From an uncultured Saprospiraceae bacterium (GTDB taxonomy: Bacteria; Bacteroidota; Bacteroidia; Chitinophagales; Saprospiraceae): a stretch of 64,000 bases of DNA. The DNA is taken from contig CALFBH010000019.1 of the NCBI GenBank assembly GCA_937951615.1, forward strand, positions 1 to 64,000. Direction: 5' to 3'. Position numbers and translations under genes: made by a program. The first letter of the stretch is position 1; the number at the start of each line of letters is the position of its first letter. This document shows positions 17,683 to 26,328 of this stretch, one piece after another. The notes below the pieces were generated by a model. The model was not told where the DNA came from, made no database searches, and was given only the letters and a program-made list of their open reading frames with translations.

Positions 17683-17717
17683 CCATGCAGTTCCGCCAAA
17701 TGACGGAAACTGCATGG
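17683..17717 (-). terminator. Hairpin downstream of the second fibre-like gene
   Basis: CCATGCAGTTCCG and CGGAAACTGCATGG form a 13-bp stem with one bulged base. It follows the stop of the gene at 17777 on the minus strand. A weak T-run makes terminator strength uncertain. Confidence 0.55.
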
Positions 17718-17737
17718 TGAATTACAATTCTGCAATT

Positions 17738-17760
17738 CTTTCAACAACAAGCGTTGAAAG
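17738..17760 (-). terminator. Small hairpin just after the second fibre-like gene
   Basis: CTTTCAAC (17738-17745) and GTTGAAAG (17753-17760) form an 8-bp perfect stem 17 bases beyond the stop codon. Confidence 0.5.
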
Positions 17761-17776
17761 GGATATCGAAGTCCCC

Positions 17777-18595
17777 TTATTTTTTCAGTGTTTTGATTTC
17801 ACTTTTTAAAGTCTGGTTTGCTGTACGCAAGTCTTTGACTTCTTTGTTGATTTCGATGAGGTGTAAAGTGAGTTCTTCGATTTTTTCAAGTAAGATCGCA
17901 TCCATTTCTCCAAGTGCATGTCCGTTTTCTTCTACTTCTTCGGCAGAAGGTAGGCCTGGTAGATGACCGAGTTCTTCTATTGTTGATTCGAGTGTAGAAA
18001 GTGACATAAGGTCATAGTCTTCGGCAAATACATAGTCTGGCCAAGCTCCATTATAAGGAACTACAGTAACTTCTTCTGCTATCATGTGTCCATTTACAGC
18101 AAGTGTATAGATTTCTCCATTTACTCCGGGTCCTGTGACATTGCTGGTTCCGATACCTACCTGATTAGTCGTAAAATTACCATAGATTAGGGGGCTTGTT
18201 ACATTTGGTGAATTTTCTATGTAGAGTGTATTGGATATTGTTGTTACAGCATCATTATTTCCAGCTTGTGATCCTATAAAAACATTACCACTTCCTGTGT
18301 TCTGCCTTCCCGCATTTAGTCCAAGATAGACATTACGATTACCACTTACATTATTAGCTCCCGCTAAACTCCCTAAAAAGATATTATAATCACCTCCTTG
18401 ATTTGACATTCCTGTATTATACCCTATAAAAGTATTAAGCTTGCCGACGTTTCCACTGGTTGAATTGTCATCACCTGCATTTACGCCTACTGCTGTTAGA
18501 AAACTAGGTGATCCTAGTGTTGATATGGATTGTGCAGACAGGCAATGGACTGCCAAGGATAGTAATACAATAAAATTTAATTTTAAGATTTTCAT
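17777..18595 (-). CDS. AG-repeat surface fibre-like protein (paralogue)
   Basis: 272 aa from the ATG at 18595 (MKILKLNFIVLLSL...SAQ), which gives a clean signal peptide. A longer frame to 18664 would overlap the end of the next gene and add a basic non-signal stretch. GxxAGxxN repeats occupy about 25-150. The C-terminal block (WPDYVFAEDYDLMSL, HLPGLPSAEEVEENG, LGEMDAILLEKIEELTLHL) is nearly identical to that of the gene at 16340, indicating recent duplication or conversion. It probably forms a trimeric surface fibre; the partner and export route are unknown. Confidence 0.75.
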   Translation of the reverse strand: MKILKLNFIVLLSLAVHCLSAQSISTLGSPSFLTAVGVNAGDDNSTSGNVGKLNTFIGYNTGMSNQGGDYNIFLGSLAGANNVSGNRNVYLGLNAGRQNTGSGNVFIGSQAGNNDAVTTISNTLYIENSPNVTSPLIYGNFTTNQVGIGTSNVTGPGVNGEIYTLAVNGHMIAEEVTVVPYNGAWPDYVFAEDYDLMSLSTLESTIEELGHLPGLPSAEEVEENGHALGEMDAILLEKIEELTLHLIEINKEVKDLRTANQTLKSEIKTLKK

Positions 18596-18654
18596 AATTT
18601 TAATTTTTATAGTTTTAAATAAATTTTGATTTCTAAAGGGTTGTAGTAATTTTT

Positions 18655-20766
18655 TTAATCGCACAGTGTATCATTATCGGAAGTATCAACATTAGGATTG
18701 GGATCGGTGTCAGTAGAGAAAAAACAGTTATTATTACCAATTAATCCGCTATCACCATTTAATCCGCTTCTAAGGATTTCGCAATCAGTTCCACTGCAAC
18801 TCAATGCGTAGCCGGAATTAGCAAAAGCATTATTAATGAACTGGCTATAAGTTTGACATTTATTAAATTCCTGTTCGAGTACATTCTCAAAATAATTATC
18901 TGAAACTTCAATAGGGTTATCTGTACCACTCAGTGCATTATTTACACTTACGCCATGGATAGTGTTCATTACTTTATTACCAATAACTCTGGTCGAAACA
19001 GGTATCGCCTTAATAGCCACCCCAATCTGATGCCCTTGCGTGTATGAAAAAGGTTGGACTGTATTTGGGATATTGTGCATGTTGATAGTATATGAATTCG
19101 GAGTTTGCCAATAAGAAGACATATCGCTGTAAAGTTCTGCTGGGGGATATAAATTGCATATTGTATTTTCAAATACTTCAATATGTCTAACACCTAGATT
19201 ATTGTGATAATAGTCTTCTCCCGAACCTCCTCCTATTAAGAAGCCATTCGAGCAATCAGATACGGTGTTTTTGTATATAACAACATTTTTTGCATTTATG
19301 TGGCAAGTTACCGCGTCGCCGCCCCCGCCCCCTCTGCCATTAGCATCGTGTTCACAATCTCCTTTGTAAGGATGTGTCTTCAATGGAATACCATGTAGTT
19401 CCCTATCCTCGACAACTCTTCCAAGTCCATCTGTCCCCGCTCTTCGCCATCCATAAATATGATTGTTTGCTATAATCAGTTTTTTAGTAATATCTACATA
19501 ACATCCTTCGCCATATCCACCCACACCCTGTTTGATATCAATAGCTCCTTCACCATTCATTCTTTCTTCACCACAATCATCTACATACATTCTTTCGTTA
19601 TATAATTCGTTTCCATAAATAAAAGTGCCAGGTACTTCTCCTACAATATCATCATCCGAAGTGCCATCTCCATCAGGGGGAAGGGCATTGCCATCTGGTC
19701 CATAAACTGTTTGGATAGCATCTGTTACATTATATATTTTGTTATTTATCACTTTGTTATCAAAAGCTGTTCCTCCAATGCAAGTTGCTTGTATCGTTAT
19801 TCCTATAATATCATTTCCTGCGAGGTAAGTAATCATACATTCTTGTTGATTTCTAATGACGCAATTGTGTATAATGTTATTATCACCATTTGTAATCTTT
19901 AAATAATTACCTACGACTTGATTTTCAAAAAGGCAGGATTCTATAATGTTTCGATCAGTGTGAATAATACTGGTACTGCTGCCTGAGCCCCATTTATCAT
20001 TTTCATCATCTTGTCGCCAGCTATGATTACCACGAATTGAGATTCCTATAAGCACCCAATCAGAATCATTATAACTAGCATTTACTGTGAATTTAAAGTT
20101 CTCAATGATTGCCTCTCTATCTTGAACTTTATATAGTTCTGCGGATTCGATAGGAGTAGTCGTAAAATAAGTATTGTAATAATTTTTAATATCTATAACG
20201 TCATCGCCGACCATTCCCCGATAGTATAATAAATATCTTTTCTCACCTTCACTACCTGCTCGTCTAGGTTCAAATACTCCAAAATCCCTATAATCTCCAG
20301 GTGTTAATAAAATGTATTTAATACCTGCATTGCTTACGGCAAGCGGCCATTTACAATCACCAGTAGCAGTAATTCTACAATCTTTATCACTTAAAATTAC
20401 GTAATTTGGTGCTCCTCCATTAGCTGTATTAGAAATACCAGTCGGAGTATCCTCATTCCAAATTCCCTCAAGAAGAAATTCGTAATTTAAAGTTCCTGTC
20501 CCTTCGTTTTCTACAGATGAACATGCGTCCCCTGTCCATAACAACCAATCATCGTCACAAAAACGACTTTTGATTTCCTTTTGATAGTCTGTAGCAGTAT
20601 ATGGTACGCCATTAGGGTATGGTGTTCCATTAGTATATAGTTCTCCACCCGAGCAAACTTGATCTTTATGGCTATCAATACAGGTGTTGTCCTGTGCATA
20701 CATCAGCTGAGTGCTAAACAGTCCAGCTAACACAAAACACACAGACATTATTATTTTATTTTTCAT
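18655..20766 (-). CDS. Secreted right-handed beta-helix protein
   Basis: 703 aa. Signal peptide about 1-24 (ends QLMYAQ). Cys-rich N-terminal region, then Asn/Ile/Val-rich repeats (NIIESCLFENQVVGNYLKI, NNIIHNCVIRNQ, NVVIYKNTVSDCSNG, VRHIEVFENTICNL, TRVIGNKVMNTIHG) spaced as in parallel beta-helix proteins such as polysaccharide-active enzymes and adhesins. No catalytic motif was recognised and no type A sorting domain is seen; it ends in an acidic SDNDTLCD tail. It lies between a fibre-like gene and a T9SS substrate, 26 bp from the latter, so the two may be co-transcribed. Confidence 0.72.
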   Translation of the reverse strand: MKNKIIMSVCFVLAGLFSTQLMYAQDNTCIDSHKDQVCSGGELYTNGTPYPNGVPYTATDYQKEIKSRFCDDDWLLWTGDACSSVENEGTGTLNYEFLLEGIWNEDTPTGISNTANGGAPNYVILSDKDCRITATGDCKWPLAVSNAGIKYILLTPGDYRDFGVFEPRRAGSEGEKRYLLYYRGMVGDDVIDIKNYYNTYFTTTPIESAELYKVQDREAIIENFKFTVNASYNDSDWVLIGISIRGNHSWRQDDENDKWGSGSSTSIIHTDRNIIESCLFENQVVGNYLKITNGDNNIIHNCVIRNQQECMITYLAGNDIIGITIQATCIGGTAFDNKVINNKIYNVTDAIQTVYGPDGNALPPDGDGTSDDDIVGEVPGTFIYGNELYNERMYVDDCGEERMNGEGAIDIKQGVGGYGEGCYVDITKKLIIANNHIYGWRRAGTDGLGRVVEDRELHGIPLKTHPYKGDCEHDANGRGGGGGDAVTCHINAKNVVIYKNTVSDCSNGFLIGGGSGEDYYHNNLGVRHIEVFENTICNLYPPAELYSDMSSYWQTPNSYTINMHNIPNTVQPFSYTQGHQIGVAIKAIPVSTRVIGNKVMNTIHGVSVNNALSGTDNPIEVSDNYFENVLEQEFNKCQTYSQFINNAFANSGYALSCSGTDCEILRSGLNGDSGLIGNNNCFFSTDTDPNPNVDTSDNDTLCD

Positions 20767-20792
20767 ATCTGATTTATTTAATAGTTTTTTAA

Positions 20793-21995
20793 TTATTTGA
20801 GAACCGTAATTTTCTTAGTCTCAAATTTGTATTCCGAATCTATTTGAATGTAGTACATACCAGATACTAAGTCGGTAATATCCAGACTGACAGTACTAAT
20901 GGTACTGGCATTCACATCTTGCTGATGACGTAGTACGACTCGTCCCATAGCATCCAGTATGTTTATACTGACTGTTTCATCTATGATCGAATTAATTTCA
21001 ATGTTTAGTTTACTGGTCGCAGGGTTCGGATAAGCATTAAAATAACCAGACTCAGGGATTGTCTTATTATTCTCTTCGGCTCCAAAACTGCCTATAAGTA
21101 GCGAAGACGGACATGGGGTTTCTGCAATAGCACAAACCTCACTATTTGGACTAAAACTAGCATCATAAAAGTCCATACAACCTATCTCATCACAACCTAG
21201 AATTTCTCCACTATAAGGCTCAAATAAAAAATCAATCTCCCCTCCATGATTAGGGCGTCCATAGGTAGAAACAAAAGCTTTTCTAGGCTCAAAAAAATCG
21301 ATAAAATCACTGGGGAGTATAAATTCTTGACATTCAAGTAGGTCATCATTATGTTTCAGTTGATAAAATAAAGCTAAATATGTGTCCCCCTCGTCATTAA
21401 TAAGAAGTACCACATTCCCCATATAAAAGTGAATCACATCTCCTTCATTTACCTCTACAAATCCTTTGTCATAAAAGAGTTTTCCATTATTTAGGCTATA
21501 TGTTTTTTGAAAATTTCCCCAGTCTATACCAAGCTTAACAAAAGGCCGAAAAGGATAAGTAAAGACCGTTCCGTTATCTGTTACATTGTATTCGCTAGGC
21601 TCAAACGTTGGGTACATGGGGGTCCATTGGGCATGAAAACCATCGGCGCCCTCATAATTTCCATCATAGTCACTATTATCATAATAGCCCAAACCAAAAA
21701 GCTGTAGCGTTGCAGTTTCCTCATCTACATGTCCATGGTAGCCGTAACTAAAAGGTCTATTAATAGGATCTGCACTAGTTGGCTTGGCTTGAATTTTCTT
21801 GATGTTTTCATCAGTAGCTTCATCAACATAATTGTACAATTTGAGGTATAAATGATGTTCTTCGCCCGGTGTGCCTGTCGTTGTCTGCGCAAAAACTGGC
21901 ACATTCACCATCAGTGCGAGTATGCCAAAACACAGACCATAGATCCACCTCGACATGCTGCCTGGTGGTTTAATAATGAGCTTTTTCTCATTCAT
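20793..21995 (-). CDS. Secreted T9SS substrate of unknown function
   Basis: 400 aa from the ATG at 21995 (MNEKKLIIKPPG). A frame 18 codons longer exists but lacks a signal-like start. A membrane/signal segment (IYGLCFGILALMVNVPVFAQ) ends near residue 37. The central part is beta-rich and acidic with no known motif. The last 75 residues are a type A T9SS sorting domain (YFNAYPNPATSKLNIEI, ILDAMGRVVLRH, LDITDLVSGMYYIQI, KKITVLK). Copy 2 of a 64-bp shared upstream element lies about 208 bp before the start. Confidence 0.8.
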   Translation of the reverse strand: MNEKKLIIKPPGSMSRWIYGLCFGILALMVNVPVFAQTTTGTPGEEHHLYLKLYNYVDEATDENIKKIQAKPTSADPINRPFSYGYHGHVDEETATLQLFGLGYYDNSDYDGNYEGADGFHAQWTPMYPTFEPSEYNVTDNGTVFTYPFRPFVKLGIDWGNFQKTYSLNNGKLFYDKGFVEVNEGDVIHFYMGNVVLLINDEGDTYLALFYQLKHNDDLLECQEFILPSDFIDFFEPRKAFVSTYGRPNHGGEIDFLFEPYSGEILGCDEIGCMDFYDASFSPNSEVCAIAETPCPSSLLIGSFGAEENNKTIPESGYFNAYPNPATSKLNIEINSIIDETVSINILDAMGRVVLRHQQDVNASTISTVSLDITDLVSGMYYIQIDSEYKFETKKITVLK

Positions 21996-22202
21996 AATTG
22001 TTTTGCTTAAAAGTTTAAAAAATACCAAATCGCCGTTCCCTTCAGACATAGCAAGTCCAGCCCATGCATAAGCATAGATCGTGGGGTAAGCCCTATCTGT
22101 TTTTGATTTATTTTATGGCGCCAACCAAAGCAGGTCGCAGCCGATTTGTTTTGTTGTTTGAATTTGATGTTTGTATTGCTACCTACATCCTCAATTCATT
22201 CA

Positions 22203-22266
22203 CAAGGTCAGGGCTTTTCAGCTAAGTTCATAGGAAGAGTTTGATTCGTTTTTACAAAGTTTAATT
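22203..22266 (-). promoter_or_regulatory. 64-bp shared upstream element (copy 2)
   Basis: This is the second copy of the element at 17486-17549, same orientation, upstream of the T9SS substrate ending at 20793. The gap 21996-22614 contains no credible gene: this element, two inverted repeats and AT-rich spacer fill it. Confidence 0.55.
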
Positions 22267-22382
22267 GTTTAATTATTTAGAACATTGTAAAACAGAAAGA
22301 TAGGTCGTCTGTGTTTTGGTCTGTGTAGCATATAATGAGGCGTATTTATTTTTTTGCTTGTAAAAGCAGCGGAGTTTTTATC

Positions 22383-22431
22383 GGTTTTGTAAACTTGCGG
22401 GAAGCCCTGTGACAAGGAAGTTTACGAAACC
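22383..22431. repeat. Short member of the GGTTTCGTAAACTTG inverted-repeat family
   Basis: GGTTTTGTAAACTT (22383-22396) and AAGTTTACGAAACC (22418-22431) form a 14-bp stem with one G-T pair. Larger members are at 37224-37342 and 41317-41437. Confidence 0.75.
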
Positions 22432-22448
22432 AGCCCAGTGTTGTCCTC

Positions 22449-22551
22449 GGCTCCGCTCGGACAACTGTAGTTCTAGTTGCCTGAGCGAAGTCGAAACCAA
22501 GGCTTAGCTCCGCTCGGACAATTACAATTATAGTTGCCTGAGCAGAGTCGA
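22449..22551. repeat. Tandem pair of CTCCGCTCGGACAA repeats
   Basis: Two copies (22449-22496 and 22506-22551) each begin CTCCGCTCGGACAA and end TAGTTGCCTGAGC followed by AGTCGAA. Each can fold back on itself. It is the same family as 13294-13337. A short frame here (22346-22618, minus) is only repeat translation. Confidence 0.75.
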
Positions 22552-22614
22552 AGGCAACACTACAAACTAAAACAATCCAACCATGAAACAGTGAAACAAT
22601 CCAGCAATGAAAAA

Positions 22615-25600
22615 TCAATACCGCATCACCCGCTCCACAAATAACTGTTTGCCTGCTGAGTCGATAAAGCGGAAAAAATAGAGACTTTTGGGTAAACCGT
22701 TTACATTTAAGACCGTTTCATTATTGGCAAAATAGAGCTGTGTGCTACGCACCAACTGACCATGTACGCTGATAATCTGTAGCGTTGCTGCGCCTTCATA
22801 GGCGTGGCGGATAAACAGCACGTCTTGTACAGGGTTCGGAAAAATTTTGGTTTCCAAATATAAGTCTATGCCTGTGCAATCTTCATCAATACCATTATCG
22901 CTGACTTCGACTGCGCCAGGATAAATGAAGGCATTGCTGTCGTCGCAGTCTATATCATTGGTGACATAGCCGAGTGGCGGCGTACTATAACAGACTTCAA
23001 TCGCTGTATTTATATCTCCAAAACCGTCTTGGTCATTATCAAAATAATAAGTATTCAAGGGGAGTCCTTCATCTACAAAACCATTGCAATTATTGTCAAT
23101 ATCATCGCAGACTTCTAAGGCATCAGGATTGAGGTTGAAATCTAGGTCATTGCAATCGTAAGGATTGATTACATAGCCAGTGGGCGGCATGCTGATGCAG
23201 GTGTCGACCATAAAATTGAGGTCACCATAATTGTCACCATCGCTGTCCAGATAATAGGTGTTTTTGGGTAGCCCATCATCTATCAGTCCATTGCAATCAT
23301 TGTCTATCGCATCACATATTTCGGCTATAGCCGGATGGATATTTCCATCATTATCATTACAATCCAGACTATTGGTAACATATCCCGTCGGGGCAATTAT
23401 GGCGCAGGAATCTAGGCTAATATTGGCATCGCCATAGCTGTCGCCATCGTTGTCGAGATAATAGGTCGTTATGGTCAAACCATCATCTATCAAACCATTA
23501 CAATCATTATCAATGCCATCACAAATCTCTATTGCGTCGGGATTGATGGCATTATTTGTATCATCACAATCAAAATCGTTGGCGACATAACCAAGAGGCG
23601 GAGACAAAAGGCAGGTATCCTGCAAAACGTCGGTACTCATAGCATCGCCATAGCCGTCATTGTCCGTATCTGGATAATAAGTGGTGACTGTGAGTCCTTC
23701 GTCTATTTGTCCATTGCAGTCATTGTCCAGTCCATCGCAAATTTCTACCGCATCAGGATTGATGAGGACTTTATCATCATCGCAATCAAGGGCATTGGCA
23801 ACATAGCCGGCGGGCGCAGCACTGAGACAAGTATCTAAAGGCATATTTATATTACCATAACCATCATTGTCGGTGTCTATATAGTAAGTTGTTGTCGGAA
23901 GTCCTTCGTCTATTTGTCCGTCACAATTATTATCTGCACTATCACAAATTTCCATACCAAGTGGATTGACCTGATTATTGGTGTCATCACAATCCAGTGC
24001 ATTGCTTACATAGCCTGTTGGTGGAATCATCAGACAAGTGTCAATTGGTATATTGACATCGCCATAATTATCATTATCGCTGTCCATATAATAAGTGTTC
24101 AAAGGCAGGGCATCGTCTATCAGTCCATTACAGTCATTATCAATTCCATCACAGACTTCCATCTCGGCAGGATTAGCAGCAGGTTCATTATCATCACAAT
24201 CTAAGTAATCAAACCAGCCATCCATATCATCATCTCTAAAGAAATAAGTCTCGGCATAATTGAAGGCATCCACGCCAATTTTTTCTCCCATCAGTCGGCC
24301 GGGAATGTCATCGGCAGGAGGATGAATGCCACCCCATATTCGGGATAAACTGCATTGGTCGGAAGCATCGCGGTAAGTTGCCCATTGTAAAGTAAAACTT
24401 GTACTTGGCCCTTCTTCAAAGACCAGAAAATCATTCATCGTTACTGGAAACTCTCCCATTCCACCTGGGAAAAACTCGTCGCCTGTCAGCAAAATCATCA
24501 ATTCTGCTGCGGCACGCGAGTAAGTTGAATGTCCTGAAACATAACCCGCAAAAGGCGGTGTAACAAAGGAAGGGCGCTGATAGGGCCACCAGTTCTCTGC
24601 CAGAATCCAATCGACTCCGGCTTCGTCTGTTGCAGGGTTATTGATATAATTCGGACCTTTCCAAGCGTATAATTTTATTTTATTCAAATTTTCATTGACC
24701 GCACCAGCTAGTGGATCACCAATTTCTACCAACTCAATATAGCCCGGCACAAGCGGCAGTCCGCCTGGATGATACCTAGGTAAATTGCTATCCGAACTTT
24801 GCCCCAGCTCGCCCATATAACGGATCGCTGAAATCGGACGAAGATAATCGTACCAACCCTTTACGCCCCAAGCGGTGATGGCAGCATCGTGCATCGCGCC
24901 GCCTAGTGCAAAATAGGCTTTGATGTCCCATTCCAAGGGATCTAAAATATCGCCTGTTCCCCTATATCTTTTTTCAAAATCGGGATGGTCATTCACATAA
25001 TTTAAAATAGTGAACCAATGTCCCGGCGGGGTTTCGGAATCTGGACCATCTGCCCAAAATTCTGCCAGTACTCTTGCATAGTCGCCGCGTGCGACCATTT
25101 GTGGTGCATAGGCTTGTCCGGTAGCTGGATTGATGGCATGACCAATGCCAGGGTCACCGCCATCCAGTGTATTATAAAAGTTTTGTAAATCGGGAATGTT
25201 GGTTGGATAATCTTGCACATTGCCGATGGAGGCTGGAGAAATGTCCCACATCACGCCATCCGTTGGGTCTAGGTGGGAAGACCATATAGAGACCAGCGAA
25301 AAACCCCATTTATACTCTTCTGAAAGTCCGCCGATATTCACGGTATCCAGATAAGGTGGCAATCCAGGATCGTGATAAACGAGGTAGTCAAAGCCATCGC
25401 GCTGATAAGTCGTCAGGTCATCGGTACTCAAAGCAAAAGGTGTAACCATTCCCCATTCTGGACTCAAAAATTCTGGGGTATTAAAAGGGATGGGATTGCC
25501 ACTTTGGTCGATGAATAAATCGAGTGTGAGTGGTTGCCAGCGATTTGGGTCTATGATGCTTGAATTGCCAGGTAGGTCGGTGACGAGTGGGGGGTTGACG

Positions 25601-26157
25601 GGTTGATAGCTGGTATTGACATAATTAATTTGCTGGTTGGCATCGTCCTGCATTCCGAAATCAATGATGCACAAAGCAATGAAATTTCCCAAAGCTGCGG
25701 GTGAGCCTGTTCCGTAGCTCGTAGAGGTATTGAGCGGGTCGTAGCCCAATGTAGTAAACAAATTATCAGCCAGCGCGAGGGTAGCTGTCCCATCGGGAGA
25801 ATTTTGAAAACGATTATAAATCAGTCGGTAAGTCGCATAACTGAGGGCTTCTTCTCTTGCTGCTTCTATGTCCATCGGCTGGGGTACACCGAGGAAAGGG
25901 CAGGTGTATCCATCTATTGTTTTGCCTAGCAAAAAAGTTTCTGCGCGGTCATCATAAGCAGCCCAGGCATCGTACATACCTACAGAAATATGCCAGAGAT
26001 TACGGGCATGAACAGTAGGACGGGCAAAGTCATTTCTAATGCCTTCCAGCACGACTTCATTCCACTCGCGGGCTACCGATTGTTGGGCATTTGCTGTATT
26101 AATCGAAATAAGAAAGCCAGCTATTATAGCCAGAAAAGTTGGTATCAGTTGCTTCAT
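22615..26157 (-). CDS. Vanadium-haloperoxidase/PAP2-like protein fused to MopE repeats and T9SS domain
   Basis: 1180 aa. Signal peptide about 1-24 (SINTANAQ). Residues about 30-640 form a vanadium-dependent haloperoxidase-like (PAP2 fold) domain with the PF-x-GYVSGHSTYSRAA motif near 550 and a second His in RIWGGIHPPADD. These are the vanadate-binding His/Arg contexts. Residues about 655-1095 contain six full and one partial copies of a roughly 68-residue MopE-type module (DCDD...EICDGIDNDCNGLIDDG...TYYxDxDxDxYGD), a putative Ca/metal-binding repeat. A type A T9SS domain ends the protein. It is likely a cell-surface or released halogen-oxidising enzyme or phosphatase; halide specificity cannot be read. 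Confidence 0.85.
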   Translation of the reverse strand: MKQLIPTFLAIIAGFLISINTANAQQSVAREWNEVVLEGIRNDFARPTVHARNLWHISVGMYDAWAAYDDRAETFLLGKTIDGYTCPFLGVPQPMDIEAAREEALSYATYRLIYNRFQNSPDGTATLALADNLFTTLGYDPLNTSTSYGTGSPAALGNFIALCIIDFGMQDDANQQINYVNTSYQPVNPPLVTDLPGNSSIIDPNRWQPLTLDLFIDQSGNPIPFNTPEFLSPEWGMVTPFALSTDDLTTYQRDGFDYLVYHDPGLPPYLDTVNIGGLSEEYKWGFSLVSIWSSHLDPTDGVMWDISPASIGNVQDYPTNIPDLQNFYNTLDGGDPGIGHAINPATGQAYAPQMVARGDYARVLAEFWADGPDSETPPGHWFTILNYVNDHPDFEKRYRGTGDILDPLEWDIKAYFALGGAMHDAAITAWGVKGWYDYLRPISAIRYMGELGQSSDSNLPRYHPGGLPLVPGYIELVEIGDPLAGAVNENLNKIKLYAWKGPNYINNPATDEAGVDWILAENWWPYQRPSFVTPPFAGYVSGHSTYSRAAAELMILLTGDEFFPGGMGEFPVTMNDFLVFEEGPSTSFTLQWATYRDASDQCSLSRIWGGIHPPADDIPGRLMGEKIGVDAFNYAETYFFRDDDMDGWFDYLDCDDNEPAANPAEMEVCDGIDNDCNGLIDDALPLNTYYMDSDNDNYGDVNIPIDTCLMIPPTGYVSNALDCDDTNNQVNPLGMEICDSADNNCDGQIDEGLPTTTYYIDTDNDGYGNINMPLDTCLSAAPAGYVANALDCDDDKVLINPDAVEICDGLDNDCNGQIDEGLTVTTYYPDTDNDGYGDAMSTDVLQDTCLLSPPLGYVANDFDCDDTNNAINPDAIEICDGIDNDCNGLIDDGLTITTYYLDNDGDSYGDANISLDSCAIIAPTGYVTNSLDCNDNDGNIHPAIAEICDAIDNDCNGLIDDGLPKNTYYLDSDGDNYGDLNFMVDTCISMPPTGYVINPYDCNDLDFNLNPDALEVCDDIDNNCNGFVDEGLPLNTYYFDNDQDGFGDINTAIEVCYSTPPLGYVTNDIDCDDSNAFIYPGAVEVSDNGIDEDCTGIDLYLETKIFPNPVQDVLFIRHAYEGAATLQIISVHGQLVRSTQLYFANNETVLNVNGLPKSLYFFRFIDSAGKQLFVERVMRY

Positions 26158-26256
26158 GCGCTTGTTGTTTGAACGGTAAAAGTACAGCTTTCAGGAGAAA
26201 ATTGTCGCTAAAAAGACATATTGTGAGCGCAAACTCAATACCAAACTTTTATATGA

Positions 26257-26303
26257 TAAGCCACGAATGTACGAATAGGGTTTATTCGTGCCTTCGTGGC
26301 TTA
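26257..26303. repeat. CCACGAATGtACGAATA inverted repeat (terminator-like)
   Basis: TAAGCCACGAATGTACGAAT (26257-26276) pairs with the complement at 26284-26303, with a short loop. The same repeat family at 31073-31138 is followed by eight T residues. Such stems are common between Bacteroidota genes and probably end transcripts. Confidence 0.75.
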
Positions 26304-26328
26304 TTTTTCTGGACGTATTAAAATATTT

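Noticed and set aside
14984-18595. Prophage tail-fibre region
   Set aside because: S74 and AG-repeat proteins recall phage fibres, but all have signal peptides, one has a T9SS tail, and no other phage gene is present.
22346-22618. 90-aa minus-strand frame
   Set aside because: It translates the tandem CTCCGCTC repeats and inverted arms; composition is repeat-like and no start context or homology is visible.
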